A stretch of DNA of 52,424 nucleotides from Bacteroidetes bacterium ADurb.Bin217. GTDB taxonomy: Bacteria > Bacteroidota > Bacteroidia > Bacteroidales > UBA1715. Under the pieces are notes generated by a model. That model had not been told where the DNA came from and ran no database searches. It worked only from the letters and a program-made list of their open reading frames with translations. The stretch covers positions 1-52,424 of the forward strand of contig MWCJ01000015.1 in the NCBI GenBank assembly GCA_002069975.1, given 5' to 3'. Every line of letters starts with the position of its first letter. Position 1 is the first letter of the stretch. The position numbers and the translations under genes were made by a program. This document shows positions 38,485 through 47,589 of this stretch, piece by piece.

Positions 38485-38697
38485 TTACAAACCTTCGTTT
38501 AATATTTCAATAGCTTTTTCTACATCCTGCTCTTGCACTTGCAGTTTTACCCCTCCCATTGCGTATGAGTATACCGGAATTATTTGCGTAGTAAGTTCAT
38601 CTTGCAAAAATGTTTTGATACCACAACTTTCGAGCTTGGTTTGTGCAATATACGCTTCGTGCGAATAGGTGTATGTATGAATAGTAATCCAGTTCAT
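38485..38697 (-). CDS. DUF2007-like small protein
   Basis: A 70-residue ferredoxin-like (beta-alpha-beta) protein with the DUF2007 pattern: EAYIAQTKLESCGIKTFL, then GGVKLQVQEQDVEKAIEIL. These domains often occur as small regulators or adaptors, but the function is unproven. It follows the AlbA_2 gene by 1 nt, so the two are translated from one message. Confidence 0.85.
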   Translation of the reverse strand: MNWITIHTYTYSHEAYIAQTKLESCGIKTFLQDELTTQIIPVYSYAMGGVKLQVQEQDVEKAIEILNEGL

Positions 38698-38698
38698 A

Positions 38699-39664
38699 TT
38701 ACATAAACAATCGAGGCATTTCAGTCACCGTAGGGCTATCAATAGCCGCTTGCGTAAGAGCAAAATCAGAAAGTTCAATCTGTTTGTTTTTGTACAACAA
38801 TAATTCTTTGCAACGGAATATTTTTGTTTCAATACCACTGCTGAAGAATAATGTTACTGTGATTTCGCCGTGTTCAAACACATCGTAATTCTGTGCATCT
38901 ACAACAAAATTTGCTTCGGCTACGGTAGCTAATTCGTTTTGAAAAAATGGTGTTTTGTGCGAAATGCTAAACACTGAATGTCCGTCTTCGAATCTCGAAA
39001 AATGATTTTGTAATGAGTCGAAATTCGGATTATTAATTTGTGAGGGCACCCGCAGTTCAGCTTTAAAAAACCGTTCAACGGTATGTCCGGTATTTTTAAT
39101 CAAAAATCGAGGATAAAAATTAATATGTTGAAATTTACCGCCCGACATGATAGGGATACCGTTGGTATTCATCACCGAATACAATTCCAACTCGCTTCGT
39201 TTGCCTTTGGTGTATAAATCACGCACTTCGTATTCCTCAAGCATTATTTGATTAAGATTTGCTCGCTTGTAGTATCTATTGTCTATACACATATGCGGTG
39301 CTTTGCTACTGTTTGGCACTTGAACCCCTATGATATATTGTGTATGCGATACAGGTATTTTTCGAATGAGCAAATTGGGAATAATAGGTTTAATAGCAGT
39401 ATTGCATACATGCGTAAGCCAATCAAATGCATCGGGGTTTGTTATTGGCTCTATGGTTCGGGGCAATTTTCGTGTGGCATGAACGCCTATAAATATTTCG
39501 CCACCCTGCGAATTCGCCATAGCACTTATAAGCATCGAAAAAAACAATTCACGTTTGTCGTCGCATACTGCAAGTTCTTTTGCCGAAAGATATTCTAATG
39601 AATTGCTTTCTTTGCATTTGAACTTAAAAATGTGTTCTAATCCGTGCTCGTTTATCTGTATCAT
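38699..39664 (-). CDS. AlbA_2/Schlafen-type ATP-binding protein
   Basis: 321 residues. The N-terminal 150 residues show the AlbA_2 (divergent AAA-4, Schlafen-core) pattern: ESNSLEYLSAKELAV, then FFSMLISAMANSQGGEIFIGV, then YYKRANLNQIMLEEYEVRDLY. Such domains occur in nucleic-acid-binding regulators and in RNA-cleaving Schlafen proteins. The C-terminal half is beta-rich and unrecognised. It lies 19 nt after sbcD and 1 nt before the DUF2007 gene, so it is probably co-transcribed with them. Confidence 0.8.
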   Translation of the reverse strand: MIQINEHGLEHIFKFKCKESNSLEYLSAKELAVCDDKRELFFSMLISAMANSQGGEIFIGVHATRKLPRTIEPITNPDAFDWLTHVCNTAIKPIIPNLLIRKIPVSHTQYIIGVQVPNSSKAPHMCIDNRYYKRANLNQIMLEEYEVRDLYTKGKRSELELYSVMNTNGIPIMSGGKFQHINFYPRFLIKNTGHTVERFFKAELRVPSQINNPNFDSLQNHFSRFEDGHSVFSISHKTPFFQNELATVAEANFVVDAQNYDVFEHGEITVTLFFSSGIETKIFRCKELLLYKNKQIELSDFALTQAAIDSPTVTEMPRLFM

Positions 39665-39683
39665 ATATACAAAAATACAATTT

Positions 39684-40883
39684 TTATTGTGCCAAAATTC
39701 GTTTGAACAGAAGTTTTATTTCATCACTTGGTTTTTGACCGTTTTTTTTACTCATAAAATAATCTTCGAACAATTCTTCCATAGATTTGTTTTGATTTGA
39801 TTCCTGTGGTGTGGACGATTGTTGAGTGTTGGAAACAATAGGAATAATAGAAACAATACCCGCATGTGTTTGATGGAGTTTTTGAACATAGGCAGGTTTT
39901 AGGTACGTATCGCTTACTATGGTAAGTTCCACATAGCAATTCTGGTTTTCGGCAAGCCATTCAATAGCATCGTTACACGAATGGAATGTTTTGGTAATGA
40001 GCATCAAAGGTGATTGCAATTCTATAGGAGTTATTTCGGCATGAGAATTTGGCTCAAGTGAAACTAATACTACATTTTTTTTTTGCATAGCCTCCGAAAA
40101 ACTATATGCCAGTGGACTACCGGAGTATACAATTGGCGGTTGTGAATGTACTTTTTGATAGCGATGCAAATGCCCCAACGCAACATATTGTATGTGTGGT
40201 GGAATAGTTGATGGAGGTAATAAGGTGCTAATAGCTTGTATTGGCTTCTCGTCGTCGGGTTCGTGTATCGTAGATTCTCCTATTGGTAAACACAGATGAT
40301 GACCAACTAAAATATTTACTCCTTGAGTATCGCAATATGAGTTGGCAATTGTATGCCAGTATTCAGTAATAAACGATACCATTTCGGTATCTTTGTCGTG
40401 CATAAATGCTTGCTGTAATCGGTGTTCGTTGGCAAAAGGAGCTGTAATAATGCGAAGTAATTGCCCCGAAGCACATGCAATTTCTATAAAACTATTGGAG
40501 CTGTTGCGTATCTTAAATGCTGTTTCGGAAGTACCCGTAATATATGTACTTACCGGATTCCCAATAAAAATAATTCCATTGTCGCGAGCAAGTGGATTAG
40601 GAGCCTCAATCCTATCGGGCGAATCGTGATTTCCGGCAATAACTATTACGGGACGTGCACCTTTGTTCGAAAGACGTTTGAGAGTGGCATATAATAACTC
40701 AATAGCTTCGGTAGGCGGATTAAATGTGTCGAAAATATCTCCGGCAATTACTACGGCATCTACAGCACGAGTATCGGCAATAGTACAAATTTCATCAAGC
40801 ACTATTTTTTGTTCCTCAATACGAGAAATAGCTCCTAAACGTTTGCCTAAATGCCAATCGGCAGTATGAAGAATGGATATCAT
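39684..40883 (-). CDS. sbcD: Exonuclease SbcCD subunit D
   Basis: The Mre11-type nuclease subunit, 399 residues. The five phosphoesterase motifs are visible: HTADWHLGK (metal ligands), AGDIFD, AGNHDSP, VGHHLC and ALGHLHRYQ. A C-terminal capping region of about 110 residues with a Ser/Gln/Asn-rich linker follows. SbcD normally acts with the ATPase SbcC to process hairpins and blocked ends. sbcC is not adjacent on either side here. It has a clear promoter at 40903-40934 and leads a three-gene operon. Confidence 0.95.
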   Translation of the reverse strand: MISILHTADWHLGKRLGAISRIEEQKIVLDEICTIADTRAVDAVVIAGDIFDTFNPPTEAIELLYATLKRLSNKGARPVIVIAGNHDSPDRIEAPNPLARDNGIIFIGNPVSTYITGTSETAFKIRNSSNSFIEIACASGQLLRIITAPFANEHRLQQAFMHDKDTEMVSFITEYWHTIANSYCDTQGVNILVGHHLCLPIGESTIHEPDDEKPIQAISTLLPPSTIPPHIQYVALGHLHRYQKVHSQPPIVYSGSPLAYSFSEAMQKKNVVLVSLEPNSHAEITPIELQSPLMLITKTFHSCNDAIEWLAENQNCYVELTIVSDTYLKPAYVQKLHQTHAGIVSIIPIVSNTQQSSTPQESNQNKSMEELFEDYFMSKKNGQKPSDEIKLLFKRILAQ

Positions 40884-40902
40884 TTAAAAAAATATATGTA
40901 AT

Positions 40903-40934
40903 CAAAGATAGTATTTTTATTTGTAGGCGGCAAA
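40903..40934 (-). promoter_or_regulatory. Promoter of the sbcD operon
   Basis: On the minus strand: TTTG (40934-40931), a 20-nt spacer and TATCTTTG (40910-40903), a full match to the Bacteroidota consensus. The predicted transcript start lies only about 14 nt before the sbcD ATG. Confidence 0.7.
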
Positions 40935-40956
40935 ATTTGAATATGTATTGCATAAA

Positions 40957-40987
40957 AAAGGGTGTTGCATTATTTGCAACACCCTTT
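40957..40987 (-). terminator. Terminator of the cellobiose phosphorylase gene
   Basis: AAAGGGTGTTGCA pairs with TGCAACACCCTTT around a 5-nt loop. On the minus strand, the direction of the phosphorylase gene, it ends in six T, 20 nt past the stop. Confidence 0.88.
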
Positions 40988-41007
40988 ACTGAAAAATATG
41001 ATTGTAA

Positions 41008-43443
41008 TTAACCCATTATTACTTCAATGGTATTAACAGAGCCTTGAGGTTGAATAGGAACAATTGTGCCATCTATTTTTGTTCCGTTTACAATTAATTG
41101 AGCAACACCTTTCGAAATATGATTTGGATTTTTGATTTCGATTTGGTACGTAGCTCCACGGAATACACGTTTCATTGAAAAGCCATCCCATGCTGTAGGA
41201 ATACAAGGATTTATAGAAATACCGTTATAATCGGGTTTCACGCCTAATATATATTGTACAATAGTATAAAAATTCCATGCAGCAGTACCCGATAACCAAG
41301 AGTTTTTACCTTCACCCGGTTTAAACGCATCTTTACCGGCTATCATTTGGCAATATACGTATGGTTCAACTTTGTGTAAGTCAGAAATTTCTTCTAAGAA
41401 ACTTGGAGCAATTTTAGTGAAATATTCATATGCTCTATCGCCACGACCTATAAGAGTTTCGCCTATCATTATCCAAGGATTGTTGTGGCAAAATATTCCG
41501 GCATTTTCTTTATATCCTGCAGGATAGGTAGAAATTTCGCCATATTCAATATAATATTTTGTAAATGCAGGATTGTTCAATACAATACCGTATTCGCAGT
41601 CGAGGCGTTCTTTTACGGCATTCAATGATTTTTCAACCATACCATCTTCAATACCAATTTCTGCCATAGTACACCAACCTTGCGATTCAATAAATATTTT
41701 ACCTTCTTCGTTTTCGTTGCTACCTATTTTGCGACCGAAATAATCGTATGCACGCAAGTACCATTCTCCGTCCCAACCATGTTGTTTTACAGCTTCTACC
41801 ATAGCGTCTACATGTTTTTGAGCTTCGGTTGCTTCGGCAGTTTTTCCAATTTGTTTACACAATTTTATAAATTCACGTCCATACACTACAAACAATCCGG
41901 CAATCATAAGTGACTCTGCAGTACGACCTTTTTTGTTTCCTGTAGTTTGAAACGATTCGTTAGGTTCGCTCGAGAAACAGTTTAAGTTTAAACAATCGTT
42001 CCAGTCGGCACGTCCTATAAGAGGTAACCCGTGAGGACCAAGATTGTTAACTATAAAATTAAATGAAATGTGTAGGTGTTCAAAATGAGTTTTTGCTTTC
42101 GATTCATCATTGTCGAACGGCACCATTTCGTCTAAAATACTGTAATCGCCCGTTTCTTTTATATATTCGGTTGTTGAAAGAATTAACCAAAGAGGGTCGT
42201 CGTTGAAATCGCCACCAATAGCAGCGTTGCCTTTTTTGGTAAGTGGTTGATATTGGTGATAACATGAACCATCTTCGAATTGCGTAGATGCAATATCAAT
42301 AATACGTTCGCGAGCACGCGATGGAATTTGATGTACAAAACCAATTAAATCTTGGTTACTGTCGCGGAATCCCATACCGCGTCCTATACCCGATTCGAAG
42401 AACGATGCCGAACGGCTCATATTAAAGGTAACCATACATTGATATTGATTCCATATGTTTACCATTCTATCTAATCGCTCGTCGTTTGATTGTATAGAAA
42501 TAGTGCCTAATAAATTGTCCCAATATGCACGCAATTCATTGTATGCCGCCATTACCTTTTCAGTAGTGTCGTATTTAGCAATCATTGCTTTTGCAGGTTT
42601 TTTATTTATTACCAATTTGCTTTCCCATTTATCTTCGGGTGTAACTTCAACATACCCAAGCATAAATACAAAATCTTTGCTTTCACCCGGTTGTAATTCT
42701 ACTTCAATATAGTGAGATGCTATTGGCGACCATCCATGAGCTTCAGAATTTCGAGGTTTTCCTTCGAATACAGCATCAGGTTTGTCAAAGCCGTTATATA
42801 ATCCTATAAATGTTTCTCTATCGGTATCAAATCCTTGAATAGGAGCATTTACCGAATAAAATGCATAGTGGTTACGACGTTCTTTAAATTCAGTTTTATG
42901 ATAAATTACCGAATCTTCAATTTCTACTTCGCCGGTAGAAAAATTTCGTTGGAAGTTTGTCATGTCATCTTCGGCATTCCACAAACACCATTCGATAAAC
43001 GAAAATAATTTAATTTTTTTAGGTGCTGCACTTGTATTTTTAACTGCAACTTTTAAAATTTCACCCCAAAAACCAAGTGGAATAAATTGCAATACTTCGG
43101 TTTCGATGCCGTTTTTAGAACTTTTAATTTTTGAATAGCTCATACCATGTCGACATTCGTAGCTGTCCAATTCGGTTTTAACGGGTTTCCATCCCGGTGA
43201 CCATACTGTATCGCCGTCTTTTATATAAAAATATTTACCGCCATTATCTATAGGTACGTTATTATATCTATATCGAGTTAATCGACGAAATTTTGCATCT
43301 TTATAAAAAGTATAGCCTCCGCCTGTGTTAGAAGTTAACGAGAAGAAATCTTCGTTACCTAAATAGTTTATCCATGGATAAGGTGTTTGTGGATTTGTAA
43401 TCACATATTCCCTGTTGGCATCGTCAAAATATCCGTATTTCAT
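41008..43443 (-). CDS. Cellobiose phosphorylase (GH94)
   Basis: 811 residues with the whole GH94 layout and very high recalled similarity to the Cellvibrio gilvus enzyme. [10 protein letters not shown] and [19 protein letters not shown] are signature segments; [15 protein letters not shown] contains the probable general acid Asp483. It splits cellobiose with phosphate into glucose-1-phosphate and glucose, saving ATP, and works in the cytoplasm (no signal peptide). Substrate preference for cellobiose over other beta-glucosides is inferred. No transporter or other glycosidase lies nearby. It is monocistronic. Confidence 0.93.
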   Translation of the reverse strand: MKYGYFDDANREYVITNPQTPYPWINYLGNEDFFSLTSNTGGGYTFYKDAKFRRLTRYRYNNVPIDNGGKYFYIKDGDTVWSPGWKPVKTELDSYECRHGMSYSKIKSSKNGIETEVLQFIPLGFWGEILKVAVKNTSAAPKKIKLFSFIEWCLWNAEDDMTNFQRNFSTGEVEIEDSVIYHKTEFKERRNHYAFYSVNAPIQGFDTDRETFIGLYNGFDKPDAVFEGKPRNSEAHGWSPIASHYIEVELQPGESKDFVFMLGYVEVTPEDKWESKLVINKKPAKAMIAKYDTTEKVMAAYNELRAYWDNLLGTISIQSNDERLDRMVNIWNQYQCMVTFNMSRSASFFESGIGRGMGFRDSNQDLIGFVHQIPSRARERIIDIASTQFEDGSCYHQYQPLTKKGNAAIGGDFNDDPLWLILSTTEYIKETGDYSILDEMVPFDNDESKAKTHFEHLHISFNFIVNNLGPHGLPLIGRADWNDCLNLNCFSSEPNESFQTTGNKKGRTAESLMIAGLFVVYGREFIKLCKQIGKTAEATEAQKHVDAMVEAVKQHGWDGEWYLRAYDYFGRKIGSNENEEGKIFIESQGWCTMAEIGIEDGMVEKSLNAVKERLDCEYGIVLNNPAFTKYYIEYGEISTYPAGYKENAGIFCHNNPWIMIGETLIGRGDRAYEYFTKIAPSFLEEISDLHKVEPYVYCQMIAGKDAFKPGEGKNSWLSGTAAWNFYTIVQYILGVKPDYNGISINPCIPTAWDGFSMKRVFRGATYQIEIKNPNHISKGVAQLIVNGTKIDGTIVPIQPQGSVNTIEVIMG

Positions 43444-44075
43444 AGAGTATAATATTAAATAAATTTAGTTTTATCAAATTGTAAAAAAGCGGCGAAATAT
43501 AGTATATTTTTTTGACAAAACTTTTTGAATATTGAGTATACTTTTTAACAAAAATATGTATAATCGCCTGATTGAGTGTTTATACGTAATTATTTATAAT
43601 TTCAATAGATAGGGTTACATATTATAATGGTATACCATTGTTTTATCTCTAGTTCTATTAGCAATTCTTGACATTCAGACATTTTTTGATACCATTTCCG
43701 TGTTTTAAATAGTACATTACATTTTACCTGTATTATCTTGTGTATTTTTACTTAATAATTTTTTAAAAAACACAGTTTTAAGAATTTTTTTTTGGTTTTT
43801 GGTTTTTTTACAGTTTTCAACAATTCATGTTCGTAAAGTATGCTCGCTTCAAATTTCGTTTGAAATAACCCTATGTTAACAGAAAAAAATTAAATTTAAT
43901 TAATAATATTTGGAAATATCGAATGTCTTGAATAACAGTTTGTTATATTGTTAAAAAAATATGAATAACTCTCAATGATTTCTTTTTCGCACTCAAATTT
44001 ATAAGTCTAATTTTAGACTGTATTTCCTCCAAAAAAAAATGGTGGTTGAAACATAAACAAAAAAAATGAGCAATT
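43444..44075. other. Divergent control region between GH94 and nrdJ
   Basis: About 630 bp of AT-rich sequence with no credible gene. It holds a perfect 14-bp palindrome, AATGGTATACCATT (43626-43639), an inverted repeat near nrdJ (listed separately), a TATTTTTG box for the minus strand at 43549-43556, and a 16-nt string (43668-43683) shared with 506-521. No cobalamin-box or NrdR-box pattern was recognised. Confidence 0.5.
44006..44021. promoter_or_regulatory. Possible operator ahead of nrdJ
   Basis: AGTCTAA-TT-TTAGACT, a perfect 7-bp inverted repeat with a 2-nt spacer, 55-70 nt before the ribonucleotide reductase start. The spacing suits a dimeric repressor site. No known regulator is assigned. 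Confidence 0.35.
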
Positions 44076-44096
44076 ATGTTTATACAAGAGACAAAA

Positions 44097-46646
44097 ATGA
44101 CAAGTAACGAAACAAAAACAAAAACGTATTCTTACGAAGAAGCGTTAGCAAGTTCTAAAGAGTATTTTGGTGGCGATGAGTTAGCTGCTTCAGTATGGAT
44201 TAACAAGTATGCACTCAAAGATTCGTATGGTAATATTTACGAAAAAAACCCTAACGATATGCATCGTCGTTTGGCACGAGAACTGGCACGCATCGATCAA
44301 AAGTATGCAGAACCTATGACAGAAGATCAATTCTTTGAATTATTAAAAGATTTTACTTATATAGTACCACAAGGTAGCCCTATGGCAGGTATTGGTAATA
44401 AATTCCAAACATCTTCATTGTCGAATTGTTTTGTTATTGGACATAAAAATCCTGCCGATTCGTATGGAGGTATATTGCGTATAGACGAAGAGCAAGTGCA
44501 GTTAATGAAACGACGTGGCGGTGTTGGTCACGATTTATCGCATTTGCGTCCTTCAGGGAGCCCTGTAAATAATAGTGCACTTACATCAACCGGTGTGGTA
44601 TCGTTTATGGAACGGTATTCAAATTCTACCCGCGAAGTTGCTCAAGACGGTCGTAGAGGTGCTCTTATGCTTAGTATTTCTATCAAACATCCTGATTCTG
44701 AGAAATTTATTGACGCAAAATTAGAAGCTGGAAAAGTTACCGGTGCTAATATTTCGGTAAAAATTGATCATGCTTTTATGCAAGCTGTTATAAACAATAC
44801 CAGTTATATCCAACAATATCCTGTTGATTCTCCTAATCCAAGCATACGCAAAGAAATAAATGCTCGTGCATTGTGGGATAAAATTGTATATAATGCATGG
44901 AAATCGGCTGAGCCGGGAATTTTGTTTTGGGATACTATTTCGCAAGAAGCTATTCCTGATTGTTATGCAGATTTAGGGTTCAAAACTGTATCTACCAATC
45001 CATGTGGAGAAATTCCATTATGTCCATACGATAGCTGTCGGTTATTGGCAATAAATTTATATGGATATGTGCAAAATCCATTTACTCCTCAAGCATCGTT
45101 TAATTTTCCATTATTCAAAACACATGTTGCTCATGCACAGCGTATGATGGATAATATTATAGATATGGAATTAGAAAAAATTGATGCTATAATTGAAAAA
45201 ATTGATGCTGACCCTGAAAATTTTGAAATAAAACGTGTAGAGAAGAATTTATGGGAAAAAATTAAGGAAAAAGCCGTAGAAGGTCGTAGAACCGGTATTG
45301 GCATAACAGCAGAAGGCGACATGCTTGCAGCCTTAGGATTGCGATATGGTTCGGACGATGCTATTGATTTTGCTACCGAAGTACATAAAACATTGGCAAT
45401 CGAAGCATATCGTGCAAGCATGGAAATGGCGAAGGTTCGTGGTCCGTTCAAAGTATTTAATCCCGATCGCGAACGTAATAATCCGTTTTTACTTCGAATT
45501 AAAGCTGCCGACGAGCAATTGTACAACGATATAATGAACTATGGTCGTAGAAATATTTCTATGCTTACTATTGCACCTACTGGTTCTACAAGTCTTATGA
45601 CACAAACTACATCGGGTATAGAACCGGTATTTATGGTGTCGTACAAACGAAGAAAAAAAGTGAATCCAAACGATAAAAATGTTACCATAGCATATGTTGA
45701 CGAAGTAGGCGATTCATGGGAAGAATATCGTGTATTCCATCATCGCTTTATTACTTGGTTAATAGCTAACGGATACGATTCAAATTTTGCTCAAAATTGT
45801 TCTGACGAAGAATTAGAAGCACTTGTGCAAAAATCGCCTTACTATAAAGCTACTGCAAACGATGTAGATTGGATTAAAAAAGTAGAAATGCAAGGTAAAA
45901 TCCAAAAATGGGTTGACCATTCTATTAGTGTTACTATTAATTTACCAGAATCGGCAAAACAAGAATTAGTAAGCCAATTGTATGTAAAAGCTTGGGAAGT
46001 TGGTTGTAAAGGTGTTACTGTATACCGCGATGGTTCTCGTTCGGGTGTTTTAATTTCTGATAAAAAATCAGATGGCAAACAGCAAGATTCCGGCATGGCG
46101 TATTTCCCTCCTCAACGTCCAATAGAATTAGAAGCTGATGTGGTACGATTCTACAACAACAAAGAATTGTGGGTGGCATTTGTAGGTATGCTCGATGGAC
46201 ATCCGTACGAAATATTTACCGGTAAAAGTGACGAAGATGTATTACCTATTCCAAAATCTGTAACCAAAGGTAAAATTGTAAAAGTTAAAGTAGACGGAGT
46301 GTCGCGTTACGATTTTCAATATATTGATAAACATGGTTACAGCAATACATTCCAAGGATTGTCGCGTATGTTCGATAAAGAATTCTGGAATTATGCACGA
46401 TTAATTTCCGGTATTTTACGTCACCGTATGCCTATAGAAAGTGTGGTTAACCTTATTTCGTCGCTTAGTGTGGATAGTGAATCTATTAACACATGGAAAA
46501 ATGGGGTAGAACGTGCTCTTAAAAAATATATTCCAGATGGAACAAAAGTAAGTTCTGGTAAAACATGTGAATGTGGTAGTACCAATTTGATTTATCAAGA
46601 AGGTTGCCTTATATGTAAAGATTGTGGTGCGAGTAAATGCGGATGA
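44097..46646 (+). CDS. nrdJ: Adenosylcobalamin-dependent (class II) ribonucleotide reductase
   Basis: Reduces ribonucleotides to deoxyribonucleotides using coenzyme B12, independent of oxygen. Counting from the ATG at 44076, seven residues upstream of this start, Cys118 (SLSNCFVIG), Cys310 with Asn308 and Glu312 (TNPCGEIP) and Cys321 are the redox pair and thiyl-radical site. APTGSTSLM is the substrate-phosphate loop. A zinc ribbon, CECGSTN...CKDCGASKC, ends the protein, with a redox-active tail role. Length about 849 residues. ATG 44097 and ATG 44076 are both possible starts. Confidence 0.95.
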   Translation: MTSNETKTKTYSYEEALASSKEYFGGDELAASVWINKYALKDSYGNIYEKNPNDMHRRLARELARIDQKYAEPMTEDQFFELLKDFTYIVPQGSPMAGIGNKFQTSSLSNCFVIGHKNPADSYGGILRIDEEQVQLMKRRGGVGHDLSHLRPSGSPVNNSALTSTGVVSFMERYSNSTREVAQDGRRGALMLSISIKHPDSEKFIDAKLEAGKVTGANISVKIDHAFMQAVINNTSYIQQYPVDSPNPSIRKEINARALWDKIVYNAWKSAEPGILFWDTISQEAIPDCYADLGFKTVSTNPCGEIPLCPYDSCRLLAINLYGYVQNPFTPQASFNFPLFKTHVAHAQRMMDNIIDMELEKIDAIIEKIDADPENFEIKRVEKNLWEKIKEKAVEGRRTGIGITAEGDMLAALGLRYGSDDAIDFATEVHKTLAIEAYRASMEMAKVRGPFKVFNPDRERNNPFLLRIKAADEQLYNDIMNYGRRNISMLTIAPTGSTSLMTQTTSGIEPVFMVSYKRRKKVNPNDKNVTIAYVDEVGDSWEEYRVFHHRFITWLIANGYDSNFAQNCSDEELEALVQKSPYYKATANDVDWIKKVEMQGKIQKWVDHSISVTINLPESAKQELVSQLYVKAWEVGCKGVTVYRDGSRSGVLISDKKSDGKQQDSGMAYFPPQRPIELEADVVRFYNNKELWVAFVGMLDGHPYEIFTGKSDEDVLPIPKSVTKGKIVKVKVDGVSRYDFQYIDKHGYSNTFQGLSRMFDKEFWNYARLISGILRHRMPIESVVNLISSLSVDSESINTWKNGVERALKKYIPDGTKVSSGKTCECGSTNLIYQEGCLICKDCGASKCG

Positions 46647-46737
46647 TACATATGCCCATATTTCGTAAGTGAAATAAGTAATCAAAAGAGTTCGTCTTTT
46701 TTGATTCTGTGGGACAAAAAAAGTGTATGTAAAAATT

Positions 46738-46772
46738 GGGATAAAGAATTGATTTCTTTGTCCCTTTTTTTT
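46738..46772 (+). terminator. Terminator of nrdJ
   Basis: GGGATAAAGAA pairs with TTCTTTGTCCC (one G-U pair) around a 5-nt loop and is followed by eight T, 91 nt past the nrdJ stop. Confidence 0.85.
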
Positions 46773-46874
46773 ATATATTTACACACATGTATGATTATGG
46801 TATTTAAATATATTAGAAATTATATAGTCATACAAATGAACAATTAACAACAATACGTAAAATAATATTTGAAT

Positions 46875-47588
46875 ATGATTCGAAATAGTATCCCCAATCT
46901 CATAACATTGTGTAATCTTATGTGTGGCGTGAGTGCCGTTATTGTTGCTTTTTCCGGAATTGTGCCATTTGAAATTGCAAGTTTATTAATTTTTGCAGGT
47001 GCTATTTTTGATTTTTTCGATGGTTTTGCTGCTCGTATTCTCAAAGCTAAATCTGCCATAGGTAAAGAGCTGGATTCGTTAGCAGATTTGATTACATTCG
47101 GATTTGCTCCGGCTGCAATACTTTCTACCGTAATACAACATTTACTGTTTGGTACTATTTTTCCGGAACTTGAAACAATAGTGTGGCAAGAATATATTTT
47201 AATTCTCACGCCGTTTATTATAGTTCCGTTTTCTGCATTACGGTTGGCAAAATTTAATGTAGACGAGCGACAATCACATTCATTTATAGGACTACCAACG
47301 CCGGCTAATGCTTTGTTTTTTGCTGCAATTATTTTTTATCCCGACTTATCGCCCATACTATTAGTGTTTTTGAGCATAGCTTTTTCTTTATTATTGGTTT
47401 CCGAAATTCCTATGTTTTCTCTAAAATTTATCAGCTATTCTTTTTCCGATAATATATTCAGATATTCATTTATTGCAGCTTCGGTAGTTGCATTTGCGTT
47501 TTTTAATTTATTAGCCTTACCTTTCATTATTTTAGGATATATAGTGTCGTCAATTATTTTGTACATAATTTCTAAACGAACGAGTTAA
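46875..47588 (+). CDS. pssA: CDP-diacylglycerol-serine O-phosphatidyltransferase
   Basis: An inner-membrane enzyme of about 237 residues making phosphatidylserine, the precursor of phosphatidylethanolamine. The CDP-alcohol phosphotransferase motif D-G-x2-A-R-x8-G-x3-D-x3-D is present as DGFAARILKAKSAIGKELD plus SLAD, near residues 45-68. Six or so membrane helices follow. The ATG at 46875 is preferred to TTG 46869. A psd (decarboxylase) gene is not next to it. It ends 1 nt before the histidine kinase gene. Confidence 0.93.
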   Translation: MIRNSIPNLITLCNLMCGVSAVIVAFSGIVPFEIASLLIFAGAIFDFFDGFAARILKAKSAIGKELDSLADLITFGFAPAAILSTVIQHLLFGTIFPELETIVWQEYILILTPFIIVPFSALRLAKFNVDERQSHSFIGLPTPANALFFAAIIFYPDLSPILLVFLSIAFSLLLVSEIPMFSLKFISYSFSDNIFRYSFIAASVVAFAFFNLLALPFIILGYIVSSIILYIISKRTS

Positions 47589-47589
47589 T

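Noticed and set aside
43444..44075. Cobalamin riboswitch ahead of nrdJ
   Set aside because: No B12-box or conserved core string of the riboswitch was found in either orientation.
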